DNA from: CALXVA01 sp944392465
Lineage (GTDB): Bacteria; Bacillota; Clostridia; TANB77; CAG-508
Length of the DNA: 64,000 nt
Assembly: GCA_963931155.1 (NCBI GenBank)
Contig: OZ006978.1
Coordinates: 1,633,301-1,697,300, forward strand
Reading direction: 5' to 3'
The notes beneath the pieces were generated by a model. It did no database searches. It was not told the DNA's origin and saw only the letters and a list, made by a program, of their open reading frames with translations. Positions 1 to 8,068 of this stretch are shown in pieces. Positions within the stretch are counted from its first letter, which is position 1. The number at the start of each line of letters is the position of its first letter. The translations under genes were made by a program, and so were the position numbers.

Positions 1-252
1 AAAACAGACATATCACAAGCTAAGCCAGGAGATATAATATTCTGGGGTGACCCAGCAAATATAGAAAATCATTCTACATATGGAAGCAGACACGTTTCAA
101 TTTACTATCATGACGGATTAATGATACATGCAGCTGATGAAGCACATGGAGTTTGTATAGGTGACTTTAATACAGATCAAAATGCATTCCATGACTTTAT
201 AGGAGTTGGTTCACCATATGATGATACAAGTAAATGCGAAATACCACATTAA
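1..252 (+). CDS. NlpC/P60 family peptidase, C-terminal fragment
   Basis: This is the last 83 residues of a gene that begins before the window. It reads DIIFWG, then HVSIYYHDGLMIHA, which fits the core of the NlpC/P60 papain-like fold (a GD-x-x-FWG strand followed by the catalytic-His strand HVSIY and a MIHA motif). Such enzymes usually cleave peptidoglycan stem peptides outside the cell. The catalytic Cys and any N-terminal targeting or binding domains lie upstream and cannot be seen. The domain assignment is from motif resemblance; the exact substrate is unknown. Confidence 0.8.
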   Translation, partial: KTDISQAKPGDIIFWGDPANIENHSTYGSRHVSIYYHDGLMIHAADEAHGVCIGDFNTDQNAFHDFIGVGSPYDDTSKCEIPH

Positions 253-265
253 TTAATTTACAATC

Positions 266-277
266 GGGGACAGGCTT
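266..277 (+). repeat. Single GGGGACAGGCTT repeat unit
   Basis: One copy of the GGGACAGGCT core that recurs as palindromic clusters near 21.6, 22.2 and 42.5 kb. Here it stands alone, shortly after the stop codon of the NlpC/P60 gene, without a visible inverted partner. It is probably a decayed copy. Confidence 0.5.
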
Positions 278-347
278 AAACTGTAAATCTTAGATATATA
301 AATCTATATAATAATTAGGATATAATGTTTTTAACAGTATAAAATTA

Positions 348-386
348 TCAAGGTAAGAAAAAATATAATTCTTACCTTGATTTTTT
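348..386 (+). terminator. Rho-independent terminator after the NlpC/P60 gene
   Basis: Perfect 12-bp arms (TCAAGGTAAGAA at 348-359 and TTCTTACCTTGA at 369-380) are followed by a T run at 381-386. This is a classic intrinsic terminator closing the first transcript. Confidence 0.9.
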
Positions 387-496
387 GTGATAAAATTATA
401 TAACAAATAAAATTATAAAAGATATTGACATAGCTTTGTTCATAATTATTTAATTAATGATATAATAAAAAATATATAAAGAAAGGAAAATGTGTA

Positions 497-1381
497 ATGG
501 AAAAATCAAAAGTTTACTTTACAAAAGAAATAACACCAGAGAGTGTTGTGAAAATGTATGAAACATTAGGAGTTAATTTACCTGGAAAAGTAGCAGTTAA
601 ATTACATTCAGGAGAACAAGGAAATCAAAACTATATTAGACCAGAATTTGTAAAGGCAATTGTAGAAAAAGTAAATGGAACAGTTGTTGAATGTAATACT
701 GCATATAATGGAGCAAGAAATTCAACAGAAAAGCATAAGAAATTAATGGAAGAACATGGATGGAATAAATATTTCGATGTAGAAATTATGGATGCTGAGG
801 GACCAGATTTAGTATTACAAATACCTAATGGTAAAATTCTAAAAGAAAATTATGTTGGAAAAGACATAGAAAAATATGATTCAATGCTTATTTTATCACA
901 TTTTAAAGGACATCCAATGGGAGGATATGGAGGAGCATTAAAACAATTATCTATAGGATGTGCCTCATCAGAAGGAAAATCATGGATTCATTCTGCAGGT
1001 CAATCTAAAGATCAATTTGCTATATGGGATAATTTACCAGAACAAGATAAATTCCTAGAATCTATGGCAGATGCTGCTTCAAGTGTAGTTAAACATTTTG
1101 GAAAAAATATTGTATTTATAAATGTAATGTGTAACTTATCTGTCGATTGTGATTGTTGTGCTGTAGCTGAAGATCCTTGTATGAAAGATATAGGAATATT
1201 AGCAAGTACTGATCCAATTGCTATAGATCAAGCTTGTATTGATTTAGTATATAATTCAGATGATCCGGGAAGAGATCACTTTGTAGCAAGAGTAGAAAGA
1301 CAACATGGAATTCATACTATAGAAGCTTCTGCTGAATTGGGGTTTGGCTCAAGAGAATATGAACTTACTAGTATAGATTAG
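497..1381 (+). CDS. DUF362 domain protein
   Basis: A 294-residue protein of the DUF362 type. The supporting features are the N-terminal KVAVKLHSGE strand, the central glycine-rich HFKGHPMGGYGGALKQL segment and the C-terminal STDPIAIDQACIDLVY stretch. A Cys cluster (CDCCAVAEDPC) near residue 215 could bind metal, but the ferredoxin domain fused to many family members is absent. DUF362 proteins have no settled activity; some are annotated as iron-sulfur proteins. A good Shine-Dalgarno sequence (GAAAGGAAAA) supports the start. It appears to be monocistronic, with a terminator upstream and its own leader. Function unknown. Confidence 0.8.
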   Translation: MEKSKVYFTKEITPESVVKMYETLGVNLPGKVAVKLHSGEQGNQNYIRPEFVKAIVEKVNGTVVECNTAYNGARNSTEKHKKLMEEHGWNKYFDVEIMDAEGPDLVLQIPNGKILKENYVGKDIEKYDSMLILSHFKGHPMGGYGGALKQLSIGCASSEGKSWIHSAGQSKDQFAIWDNLPEQDKFLESMADAASSVVKHFGKNIVFINVMCNLSVDCDCCAVAEDPCMKDIGILASTDPIAIDQACIDLVYNSDDPGRDHFVARVERQHGIHTIEASAELGFGSREYELTSID

Positions 1382-1469
1382 ATTGAGAAAAAATATGCCA
1401 AAGTTGACTGTACCCTATGGTGTTTTTTTTGTTAACATAATTGAGATTGATTGAGGGAGATTTAAAATC

Positions 1470-3500
1470 ATGGAAATTGTAGGAAGTTTAATACTTGCAA
1501 TATTTCAATCTATTCTTTTTTACGGTAAAACGATTGGAATATCTATTTTAATATTTGTTATTATAGGAAACGGAATTTTATTTTATATTTTAAATAGAAA
1601 AAACAAAATCAAAAATAAAAATGGATTTTGGTTATTAGTTCCTATTATTTTATTAAGTTGTACATATTTTATATTTGCTAATACAACTTTTTATATTAGC
1701 AATGTTATAATTATTGTACTATTAAATTTATTAATGTATGGAATCTTAATTAATCAAAAAAATTATTTAAAAAATTATATAAATAATGCATTGCAATTGT
1801 TAAAAAATACAATTACAGGTTTTAATGAAGCAACTACTTTTACTGCAAAAAAGGTAAAAGAAAATATAAAGGTAAATGAAAAAATAAATAAAGCCAATTT
1901 TAAAAAAGTTGCGATTTCATTATTAATAGTATTTGTAGTTGTGGGGATTGTAATCTTGTTACTTGCATCTGCAGATAGTTCATTTGCAAGCATTTTTGAA
2001 AATTTAGTAAATGTATTTGCAGATTTAAATATTGGTAATACAGCTAGTTTTGTTATAAGGATAGCATTAATTGTACTAGCATATTTCTTAATGTTAAGCT
2101 TTATTTTAAAGATTAATAAAGACTATAAAGTACATGGCAAAGAAATAAAAAGTTATAATAATAAATATGCTTTTACAATGAAATTGCTTTTAATAGCATT
2201 AAATATTGTATATTTAGTATTTTGCTATATACAAATAAAATTACTACTTGAAAATTTAAATATCAAATATCTTAGTTATTCACACTATGCAAGAACAGGA
2301 TTTTTCCAACTTATGTTTGTTTCATTAATAAATTTTGCAGTTATACTTTTGTCAAATAAATTTAATGAAAACAAAGAAAAGAGCATTAAAATATTAAATC
2401 TATTTCTAGTATTATTTACAATTATTATAGCTTTATCATCAATGTTTAGAATGTATATGTATCAAATGGAATTTGGATTAACTTACTTAAGAATATTTGT
2501 TTATATTATATTGATTACTGAATTATTAACATTTATACCTATAATAAAATATATTTTTAATGAAAAATTTGATTTCTTAAAATGGAGTTTAGTTCTTTGG
2601 ATAGGTGTGTATTGTATAGTTAATTATATGGATATGGAAAAAATAATAATTTCATACAATATTGGAAGAAACTCAAGTATAAGAGAAGTTGATTATGAAT
2701 ATATTTTTCAAATAGCAAGTCAAGATAGTTTTGATATTTTACAAGAAAAACTTGAAGATAATAACATTGACTTTTCAGAAAGATTAGAACTTACAAAAAC
2801 AATACAAAAACTGGCTAGTAATTCGAATGATATTAGTTGGCAGGAATTTAATATATCAAAATGGAAAGTTAAAGAAAAAAAGATAGATACAGAAGCATTA
2901 TTTAATGAAGTTATAGAATTAGAGAATAAAGTATATGAAGAAGAATTGAAAAAAGATATAGTTGAAAGCAAACTAGATAAATCAGATGAAGATTATGTAT
3001 ATAAAAAAGTTATAAGTAAAGATGAAATATATGTAGTAGAATTAACAGGAGCAGCAACAGGAGTATCACAATGGACTATAGGGAAAATTACTGATAATGG
3101 TACAAAATATACTAAGATAAATACAATAGGAGTATCAGCACCTAGTAAAATAGAATTCTTTGAGAATGGACTAGGATTTTTAGAAGAACCTGATGGAATT
3201 TATTGCCCAAGTTCAAAATTATCGATAACACGTGACTCAGGAAAAACATTTGAAGAAATAGAATTTCCAGATGGTGAATTTACATTGTCAGATCCAGAAG
3301 GAAAGAAATGGGAAGAATGTTATGATTATTTTTATTTGCCTACAAGAGATGAAGATGGAACATTAACGGTACTTGTTTCGGGCGGATATGAAGGAGGATA
3401 TAATCAAGGTAAAACAAGAGCAAAATATATCTCTAACGATAATGGTGAAACTTGGGAGTTTGTAAGTGAGGTTTGGAAAGAAGAATATTCCGTGGTATAA
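1470..3500 (+). CDS. DUF4173 polytopic membrane protein with C-terminal Asp-box region
   Basis: A 676-residue protein. Residues 1-390 hold about ten hydrophobic segments. The motifs YARTGFFQLM, FGLTYLRIF and NYMDMEKIII match the DUF4173 membrane family as I know it. After residue 390 the chain is soluble. It ends with two Asp-box-like motifs, ITRDSGKTF (about 588) and SNDNGETWEF (from 655), which are turn motifs of sialidase-like beta-propellers. Two boxes are too few for a whole propeller, so this is probably a partial or degenerate one. The domain pairing is unusual in my knowledge. GAGGGAGA before the ATG is a good ribosome binding site. The stop codon lies inside the following terminator stem. 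Biological role unknown. Confidence 0.75.
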   Translation: MEIVGSLILAIFQSILFYGKTIGISILIFVIIGNGILFYILNRKNKIKNKNGFWLLVPIILLSCTYFIFANTTFYISNVIIIVLLNLLMYGILINQKNYLKNYINNALQLLKNTITGFNEATTFTAKKVKENIKVNEKINKANFKKVAISLLIVFVVVGIVILLLASADSSFASIFENLVNVFADLNIGNTASFVIRIALIVLAYFLMLSFILKINKDYKVHGKEIKSYNNKYAFTMKLLLIALNIVYLVFCYIQIKLLLENLNIKYLSYSHYARTGFFQLMFVSLINFAVILLSNKFNENKEKSIKILNLFLVLFTIIIALSSMFRMYMYQMEFGLTYLRIFVYIILITELLTFIPIIKYIFNEKFDFLKWSLVLWIGVYCIVNYMDMEKIIISYNIGRNSSIREVDYEYIFQIASQDSFDILQEKLEDNNIDFSERLELTKTIQKLASNSNDISWQEFNISKWKVKEKKIDTEALFNEVIELENKVYEEELKKDIVESKLDKSDEDYVYKKVISKDEIYVVELTGAATGVSQWTIGKITDNGTKYTKINTIGVSAPSKIEFFENGLGFLEEPDGIYCPSSKLSITRDSGKTFEEIEFPDGEFTLSDPEGKKWEECYDYFYLPTRDEDGTLTVLVSGGYEGGYNQGKTRAKYISNDNGETWEFVSEVWKEEYSVV

Positions 3501-3530
3501 ATCTAATTTATACCACGGATAAATATTTTT
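3490..3530 (+). terminator. Terminator overlapping the DUF4173 gene stop codon
   Basis: Perfect inverted arms CCGTGGTATAAAT (3490-3502) and ATTTATACCACGG (3506-3518) are followed by an A/T stretch with a T6 run. The first arm includes the stop codon. Confidence 0.85.
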
Positions 3531-3631
3531 TAATTGCATTTATGGGACAAATATAGTAAAATAAATATGACATATATTAATGGAGTGATTTTACTTTAAT
3601 CATTCCACCAAAAGCTGAGGAGGTTTTGACA

Positions 3632-4210
3632 ATGAAGAATCTGATTGTTGTGTTGTCCGGTCCTAGTGGTGCCGGTAAAGGAAGCATCTACAAAAAGATT
3701 TCTAATATGAGCGATAGGACCGTTCGGTATGTGTCGATGACCACAAGAAAGCAGAGAGAAGGGGAAATACCAGGCTTTGATTATGACTATATTAGCATAG
3801 ATGAATTCAAGGAAAGGGAGACACAGGGGTACTTTTTGGAGACAGATTTCTATGATGGAAATTATTATGGTACTCCTAGGATATCTAATATCGAGGAACT
3901 TGGAAAGGATGTGTTCTTTGATTTGAATGCAAATGGTGCAATGAAAATTAAGGAAGCATATCCTGAAGCTATTTTGATTTACATCTTGCCTCCTAATCTG
4001 GAGCGCCTCAAGCGACAACTCGGAAATCGTGGGGATGCTCGGATTGAACTAGCAAAGGCTGAAGTTCCTCTTGCACTTAGGTACGAGTGGCTCGTAATCA
4101 ATGATGATTTAGACCGTGCAGCAAGCGATATCCTTAGCATTATGGAGGTGATTAGGAAATCACGTATGCAGAACTCTGAGAATCAGAGTTTTGTAAAGCA
4201 ATTCTATTAG
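3632..4210 (+). CDS. gmk: Guanylate-kinase-like protein, foreign composition
   Basis: A 192-residue P-loop kinase. LSGPSGAGKGS is the Walker A loop, MTTRKQREGE the GMP-binding TTR-x-x-R-x-GE motif, and FDYDYIS and FDLNANGA fit further guanylate kinase strands. The enzyme would phosphorylate GMP to GDP. The conserved RG-T-D-x-x-E lid motif is poor (NRGDARIEL), so activity is not certain. The ATG at 3632 follows GAGGAGG at a normal distance; an upstream TTG at 3626 overlaps that spacing and is rejected. Codon choice is clearly GC-richer than the neighbours and includes two in-frame CGG codons (TVRYV and DARIE), which no host-like gene here uses. A GC-rich hairpin (GGGCG/CGCCC, 4229-4248) follows. 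Probably acquired horizontally; it may supplement a native gmk elsewhere. Confidence 0.75.
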   Translation: MKNLIVVLSGPSGAGKGSIYKKISNMSDRTVRYVSMTTRKQREGEIPGFDYDYISIDEFKERETQGYFLETDFYDGNYYGTPRISNIEELGKDVFFDLNANGAMKIKEAYPEAILIYILPPNLERLKRQLGNRGDARIELAKAEVPLALRYEWLVINDDLDRAASDILSIMEVIRKSRMQNSENQSFVKQFY

Positions 4211-4306
4211 TTTTTAATGGAATTTTGTGGGCGGCAGAAATGTCGCCCGCTAATATATTATTTGTTAGAAGAAAATAACTTTAAATAAAATTTTAAGGAG
4301 TATTTT

Positions 4307-5206
4307 ATGAGTAAATTTAATCAAAATGTAGATCTAAACCTATATAAAACTTTTTATGCTGTAGCACAGAACAAAAGCTTTTCTAAGGCTTCGGAAGATA
4401 TATATATTTCACAGCCTGCAATAAGCTATAATATTAATAAATTGGAAGAACAATTAGGTGTGAAGTTGTTTTATAGAACATCTAAAGGAGCAATACTTAC
4501 GACCGAAGGGGAAGAGTTATTTGGATATATTAAAAGTGCTTATGAGTATATTTATTTGGGAGAGCAAAGTGTAAAAAATTCAAAAGCGTTGATGACTGGA
4601 AACATAAAAATTGGTGTTCCAACGCATATAGGTGACTTTTATTTAACACAAAGAGTTAAGGAATTTCATCAGAAGTATCCTAATATTTTGTTTTCGATTC
4701 AGAGTAGACCAACAGCAGATATGGTTTATATGCTAGAAACACATAGATTAGATTTTATTATAGATAGCTATCCAATTAATAAAAATAATGAAGATTTGAA
4801 TACTAAAAAGTTAATGAGTGTGAAAACTATTCTAGTAGCATCAAATAAACATAAAGAAAAATATAACAGCATAATAAAAAAGAGTCAAATAAAAAATCTG
4901 CCATTAATTTTGCCTTCAAATAATACATCAACTAGAAGAGCAATAAATTCTTATTTTAAAAAATTAAATGTTAAATTAAATACAGTAATGGAGATATCAA
5001 CTACTGAAATGACTTTGGATGTAGTAAAGAAAGGTATTGGAGTAGGTTGGATTATTGAAAATGTTCTTGATGATGAATTAAAAAAGGAATTGTTTAAATT
5101 AAATTTAGAAGTAAATTTACCTAAAATAGATATAGAAATAGCATATATAAATAAATTTATATCATATGCAGCAAAAAAATTTATAGAAGAGGAAATAGAA
5201 AAATGA
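4307..5206 (+). CDS. LysR-family transcriptional regulator
   Basis: A 299-residue LysR-type regulator. The N-terminal winged helix-turn-helix spans about residues 10-70 (FSKASEDIYISQPAISYNI, then the LEEQLGVKLFYRTSKG wing and LTTEGEELF linker helix). A periplasmic-binding-protein-like effector domain with GNIKIGVP follows, and the typical GIGVGWI segment is near residue 245. It is the first gene of a co-directional cassette, and its stop codon overlaps the start of the next gene (ATGA), so it is translationally coupled to a radical SAM gene. LysR regulators usually control adjacent genes in response to a small molecule, so the ligand may be a substrate or product of this cassette. That link is inference. 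Confidence 0.92.
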   Translation: MSKFNQNVDLNLYKTFYAVAQNKSFSKASEDIYISQPAISYNINKLEEQLGVKLFYRTSKGAILTTEGEELFGYIKSAYEYIYLGEQSVKNSKALMTGNIKIGVPTHIGDFYLTQRVKEFHQKYPNILFSIQSRPTADMVYMLETHRLDFIIDSYPINKNNEDLNTKKLMSVKTILVASNKHKEKYNSIIKKSQIKNLPLILPSNNTSTRRAINSYFKKLNVKLNTVMEISTTEMTLDVVKKGIGVGWIIENVLDDELKKELFKLNLEVNLPKIDIEIAYINKFISYAAKKFIEEEIEK

Positions 5207-6120
5207 ATGAAGGAATACTAAGAATTCTTATAACACAGAAATGTATGTATAATTGTTTCTTTTGTCATAAAGAAGGAGTTAATGATAAGAAAGATAAGAA
5301 ACTCAACAAAGATGATATTATATTTTTATTTAAAGTATATAACTCAAAATATAATAAAAACGAGATTCGATTTTCTGGCGGGGAACCTTTAGAAAGAGAG
5401 GATATAGAAGAAATTTTCAAATCTTTATATGAAAAAGGTTGTAGTGTACGTGTTACAACAAATGGTTTTTTGTTAAAACAAAAAGCAGATATATGTAAAT
5501 ATTTAAGCAGAATAAATATATCAATTCATTCTTTAGACAAGGTAAAGTATAAAAATATTATTAATAGAGATATTGATGTGAATGATATTATAAATTCAAT
5601 AAATTCAATTAGAGGAAAATATCCTAATTTAGATATTATTTTAGATGTAACATTAATAAAAGGAATAAATACTGATGAAAAAGACATTTTATCATTTATT
5701 AATTTGGCTGAAAAAATGAAAATAAAGATAAAATTTGTTGAATTATTTTTAAAAGAAAAGGATTATTTATATGAATTAGATAAAGTAAGAAAAATCTTGA
5801 TTGAAAAAAACTTTATAAAAAAAAGAGTGTATACAAGAAAAGTAGAGTATAAAAAAGGAGATACAACTATATATTTGGCTAGATGTTTTTGCAATGTAAA
5901 ATGTCAAAACATAAAAAAAGGAGAATTTTGTCATAAATATAACGATTTATTTATAACACCGGATGGAAAGATAAGAATTTGTAGATTAAAGAATACTGAA
6001 ATAGATATATTACAAGAATTAAAAGAAAAAAATGAACAGAAATTGTTAATTAAATTAGATGAGGCATATGGGCTATTAGGAAAAGAGTGTTTTGCTGAAG
6101 GAGAAGAAGTATGGAATTAG
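5203..6120 (+). CDS. MoaA-like radical SAM protein
   Basis: A 305-residue radical SAM enzyme. C14-x3-C18-x2-C21 (CMYNCFFC) ligates the SAM-binding [4Fe-4S] cluster, SGGEPLE binds SAM, and TTNGF follows. The C-terminus resembles MoaA, the GTP 3',8-cyclase: FCHKYNDLFITPDGKIRIC parallels the MoaA FC-x2-CNR-x-RLT-x-DG-x-LR-x-C signature. However, the middle Cys of the MoaA second-cluster triad is replaced by Tyr, and extra Cys residues occur just upstream (CFCNVKC). It is therefore probably not a molybdenum-cofactor enzyme but a relative with a modified auxiliary cluster. The gene starts within the LysR stop codon and overlaps the next gene by 10 bp, showing tight operon structure. Substrate unknown. 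Confidence 0.85.
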   Translation: MNEGILRILITQKCMYNCFFCHKEGVNDKKDKKLNKDDIIFLFKVYNSKYNKNEIRFSGGEPLEREDIEEIFKSLYEKGCSVRVTTNGFLLKQKADICKYLSRINISIHSLDKVKYKNIINRDIDVNDIINSINSIRGKYPNLDIILDVTLIKGINTDEKDILSFINLAEKMKIKIKFVELFLKEKDYLYELDKVRKILIEKNFIKKRVYTRKVEYKKGDTTIYLARCFCNVKCQNIKKGEFCHKYNDLFITPDGKIRICRLKNTEIDILQELKEKNEQKLLIKLDEAYGLLGKECFAEGEEVWN

Positions 6121-6680
6121 AAAAAGAAGTTAGATTTAAAATAGATGATTTAATGAAAATAGAAAAAATTATTGGTATTACTACTTTACAAGAGACTAAA
6201 AAAAAGAATATAGATTTAGTAATGGGATGGAGTGGATTTGATTCACTTGAAAAATATGGATTTATATGTAGAATAAGAGAAAATAATACTCAAATATACT
6301 TACAATGCAAAAAAAGGATAAATGAAACTGAATGGGAAGAAACTAAAATATCTTTGAATAGTTTTAATGAGGGATATCAATTTTTAAGCTTAATAGGGAT
6401 GAAACCATATTTGTATTTAAATAGGGAAAGAGAAGAAAGAAAATATGGTGGTTTAAAAATATTTATTGATAATATAGATTTATTAGGAACATATGTTGAA
6501 ATAGAATTACAGAAATCTAATGATCCAGTAAAAGAGTTGCAAGAGTTTATAAAAAAAGTTGGTATTAAAGGTGGAAGAGAAAAGTTATATGGAGATATTT
6601 TTAAAGAAAAACTGAAAAGTGATGAAGCGTTTAAAGAAATGTTTGAGGAAAAATTAAGAAATTTCATATTAAGTAAATAA
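6111..6680 (+). CDS. CYTH-domain protein (CyaB/thiamine-triphosphatase superfamily), first copy
   Basis: A 189-residue protein with the N-terminal ELEKEVRFKI strand (the E-x-E-x-K metal/phosphate tunnel motif), CRIREN, a K-R-rich middle strand (YLQCKKRINETEWEETK) and TYVEIELQ near residue 125, the late acidic strand. CYTH enzymes use a beta-tunnel with metal ions to act on triphosphates (class IV adenylate cyclase, thiamine triphosphatase, inorganic triphosphatase). The start is supported by GAAGGAGAAG upstream and lies inside the preceding radical SAM gene. A second CYTH gene ends the cassette, so the cassette probably handles a triphosphorylated or organic polyphosphate compound. That is inference; the substrate is unknown. 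Confidence 0.8.
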   Translation: MELEKEVRFKIDDLMKIEKIIGITTLQETKKKNIDLVMGWSGFDSLEKYGFICRIRENNTQIYLQCKKRINETEWEETKISLNSFNEGYQFLSLIGMKPYLYLNREREERKYGGLKIFIDNIDLLGTYVEIELQKSNDPVKELQEFIKKVGIKGGREKLYGDIFKEKLKSDEAFKEMFEEKLRNFILSK

Positions 6681-6732
6681 GATGCTCAATTACGTTATAA
6701 ATAAGATTTATATGATATATAGAAAATAAGTA

Positions 6733-6762
6733 TTGGATTATAAAAATAAATAAGGCTATAAT
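6733..6762 (+). promoter_or_regulatory. Predicted sigma-A promoter inside the radical SAM cassette
   Basis: TTGGAT (6733-6738), an 18-bp spacer and TATAAT (6757-6762) lie 33 bp before the second radical SAM gene. This could be a second transcription start that lets the last four cassette genes be expressed separately from lysR. Confidence 0.5.
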
Positions 6763-6794
6763 ATAATCATCATAATTTTAAAAGGGGAATTCAT

Positions 6795-8066
6795 ATGGAA
6801 GAGTATAGTAATTATGATTTAATAGTTAGACTTAAAATACTTATATTAAAATATGGAGTAAAATTTATCCCAACAGATTTGTTTAACCATTTTGAAAATA
6901 TAATTCAATATAAAATAAAGAAAAGAGTTGTTAAACCAACAAAGTTTGAGTATCAGGTTTATGATAAATCTACAGATGAAACTGTTATTCCTTCAGAAAT
7001 AATAATGAAAGAAAATAATAAAAGGAGCATAGTAAAATTAAGATATTCTGAAACATCTCCAATAGAAATCAAAGTAGATACCAATCAAAAAATTTATCTT
7101 GAAATTAACGGAAATAAGCAAGATGTTAATATTAATTTAGTTAAAAATAATTTTATTTTAAAAGAACCAGTACCAAGAGAAATTTCTAGTAAAAATGCAA
7201 CTATAGGAGATTACATAGATATTATAGGAGCAGATAGGGTTTCAATTCTATTTTTTGAAGGCTGTTACAATTGGATATCTGGTAAAGCTTGTAAGTTTTG
7301 TGATTTACATCCAAAGGAGAAAGATGAATATTATAAGCCTACTTTAAATAATTTGAAAGATTATAATTTTGATGTTAAAAAGTGGTGGAATGCAAGTAAA
7401 GATGAATATTTAAGAGCACTTACTTATTCACTAAAAAAGGTAATAGAGAATAGTAATTTAGATCATATACATATATTATTTATGGCTGGAAATCTAGAGT
7501 CAAATACATATATATGGGATATAGCAGAAGAAACTATAAGATATATAAGTAAAGAAATTGATTTGAAAAAATTTGATAATTATTTAAACATAGCACCTCA
7601 TGATTCTTTAGAAAGATTAAATAAAATTAAAAAATTAGGAATCAATCAGGTCCAATATAATTTAGAAGTTGTAGATGAAGAAAATTTTACAGAAACATGT
7701 CCAGGTAAAATGTCATATAACCAATTTTTAAACAAATTAGATGAAGCCGTAGAAATATTTGGAAGAGGAAAAGTTAGAAGTAATTTTGTTTTAGGACTTG
7801 ACGATTTTAAAACGACACTAAGTTTTGCAAAAAAAATTTCAGAAAAAGGAATCATATTTGATTATAGCATTTTTCAACCTAAAAAATGTACACCATATTA
7901 TAATAAAAAAACACCTGATTTTGACAAAGTGTTAGATTTTACAAATGAGCTTTCAAAATTGTATGTACAATATAATTTTAAACCAATATATTGTTCTTTA
8001 AGTAGCAGGTCAAGCTTAATAAATGAAATTTATTGGCAATATTTAAAAAACAAAGGAGATGAGTAG
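6795..8066 (+). CDS. Radical SAM protein with CX8CX2C cluster motif
   Basis: A 423-residue protein. Cys157, Cys166 and Cys169 (CYNWISGKACKFC) form a CX8CX2C motif in place of the usual CX3CX2C; the fold around it (SILFFEG before, CDLHP after) fits a radical SAM barrel start. Downstream, HILFMAGN, NIAPHDSLERL, QVQYNLEVVD and RSNFVLGLDD look like successive barrel strands. The first 145 residues form a separate N-terminal region with no recognised domain. The gene follows a possible internal promoter and AAAGGGG ribosome binding site, and ends 2 bp before the NUDIX gene, so the two are probably coupled. I cannot assign a substrate. The spaced Cys motif is the notable feature. Confidence 0.75.
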   Translation: MEEYSNYDLIVRLKILILKYGVKFIPTDLFNHFENIIQYKIKKRVVKPTKFEYQVYDKSTDETVIPSEIIMKENNKRSIVKLRYSETSPIEIKVDTNQKIYLEINGNKQDVNINLVKNNFILKEPVPREISSKNATIGDYIDIIGADRVSILFFEGCYNWISGKACKFCDLHPKEKDEYYKPTLNNLKDYNFDVKKWWNASKDEYLRALTYSLKKVIENSNLDHIHILFMAGNLESNTYIWDIAEETIRYISKEIDLKKFDNYLNIAPHDSLERLNKIKKLGINQVQYNLEVVDEENFTETCPGKMSYNQFLNKLDEAVEIFGRGKVRSNFVLGLDDFKTTLSFAKKISEKGIIFDYSIFQPKKCTPYYNKKTPDFDKVLDFTNELSKLYVQYNFKPIYCSLSSRSSLINEIYWQYLKNKGDE

Positions 8067-8068
8067 GT

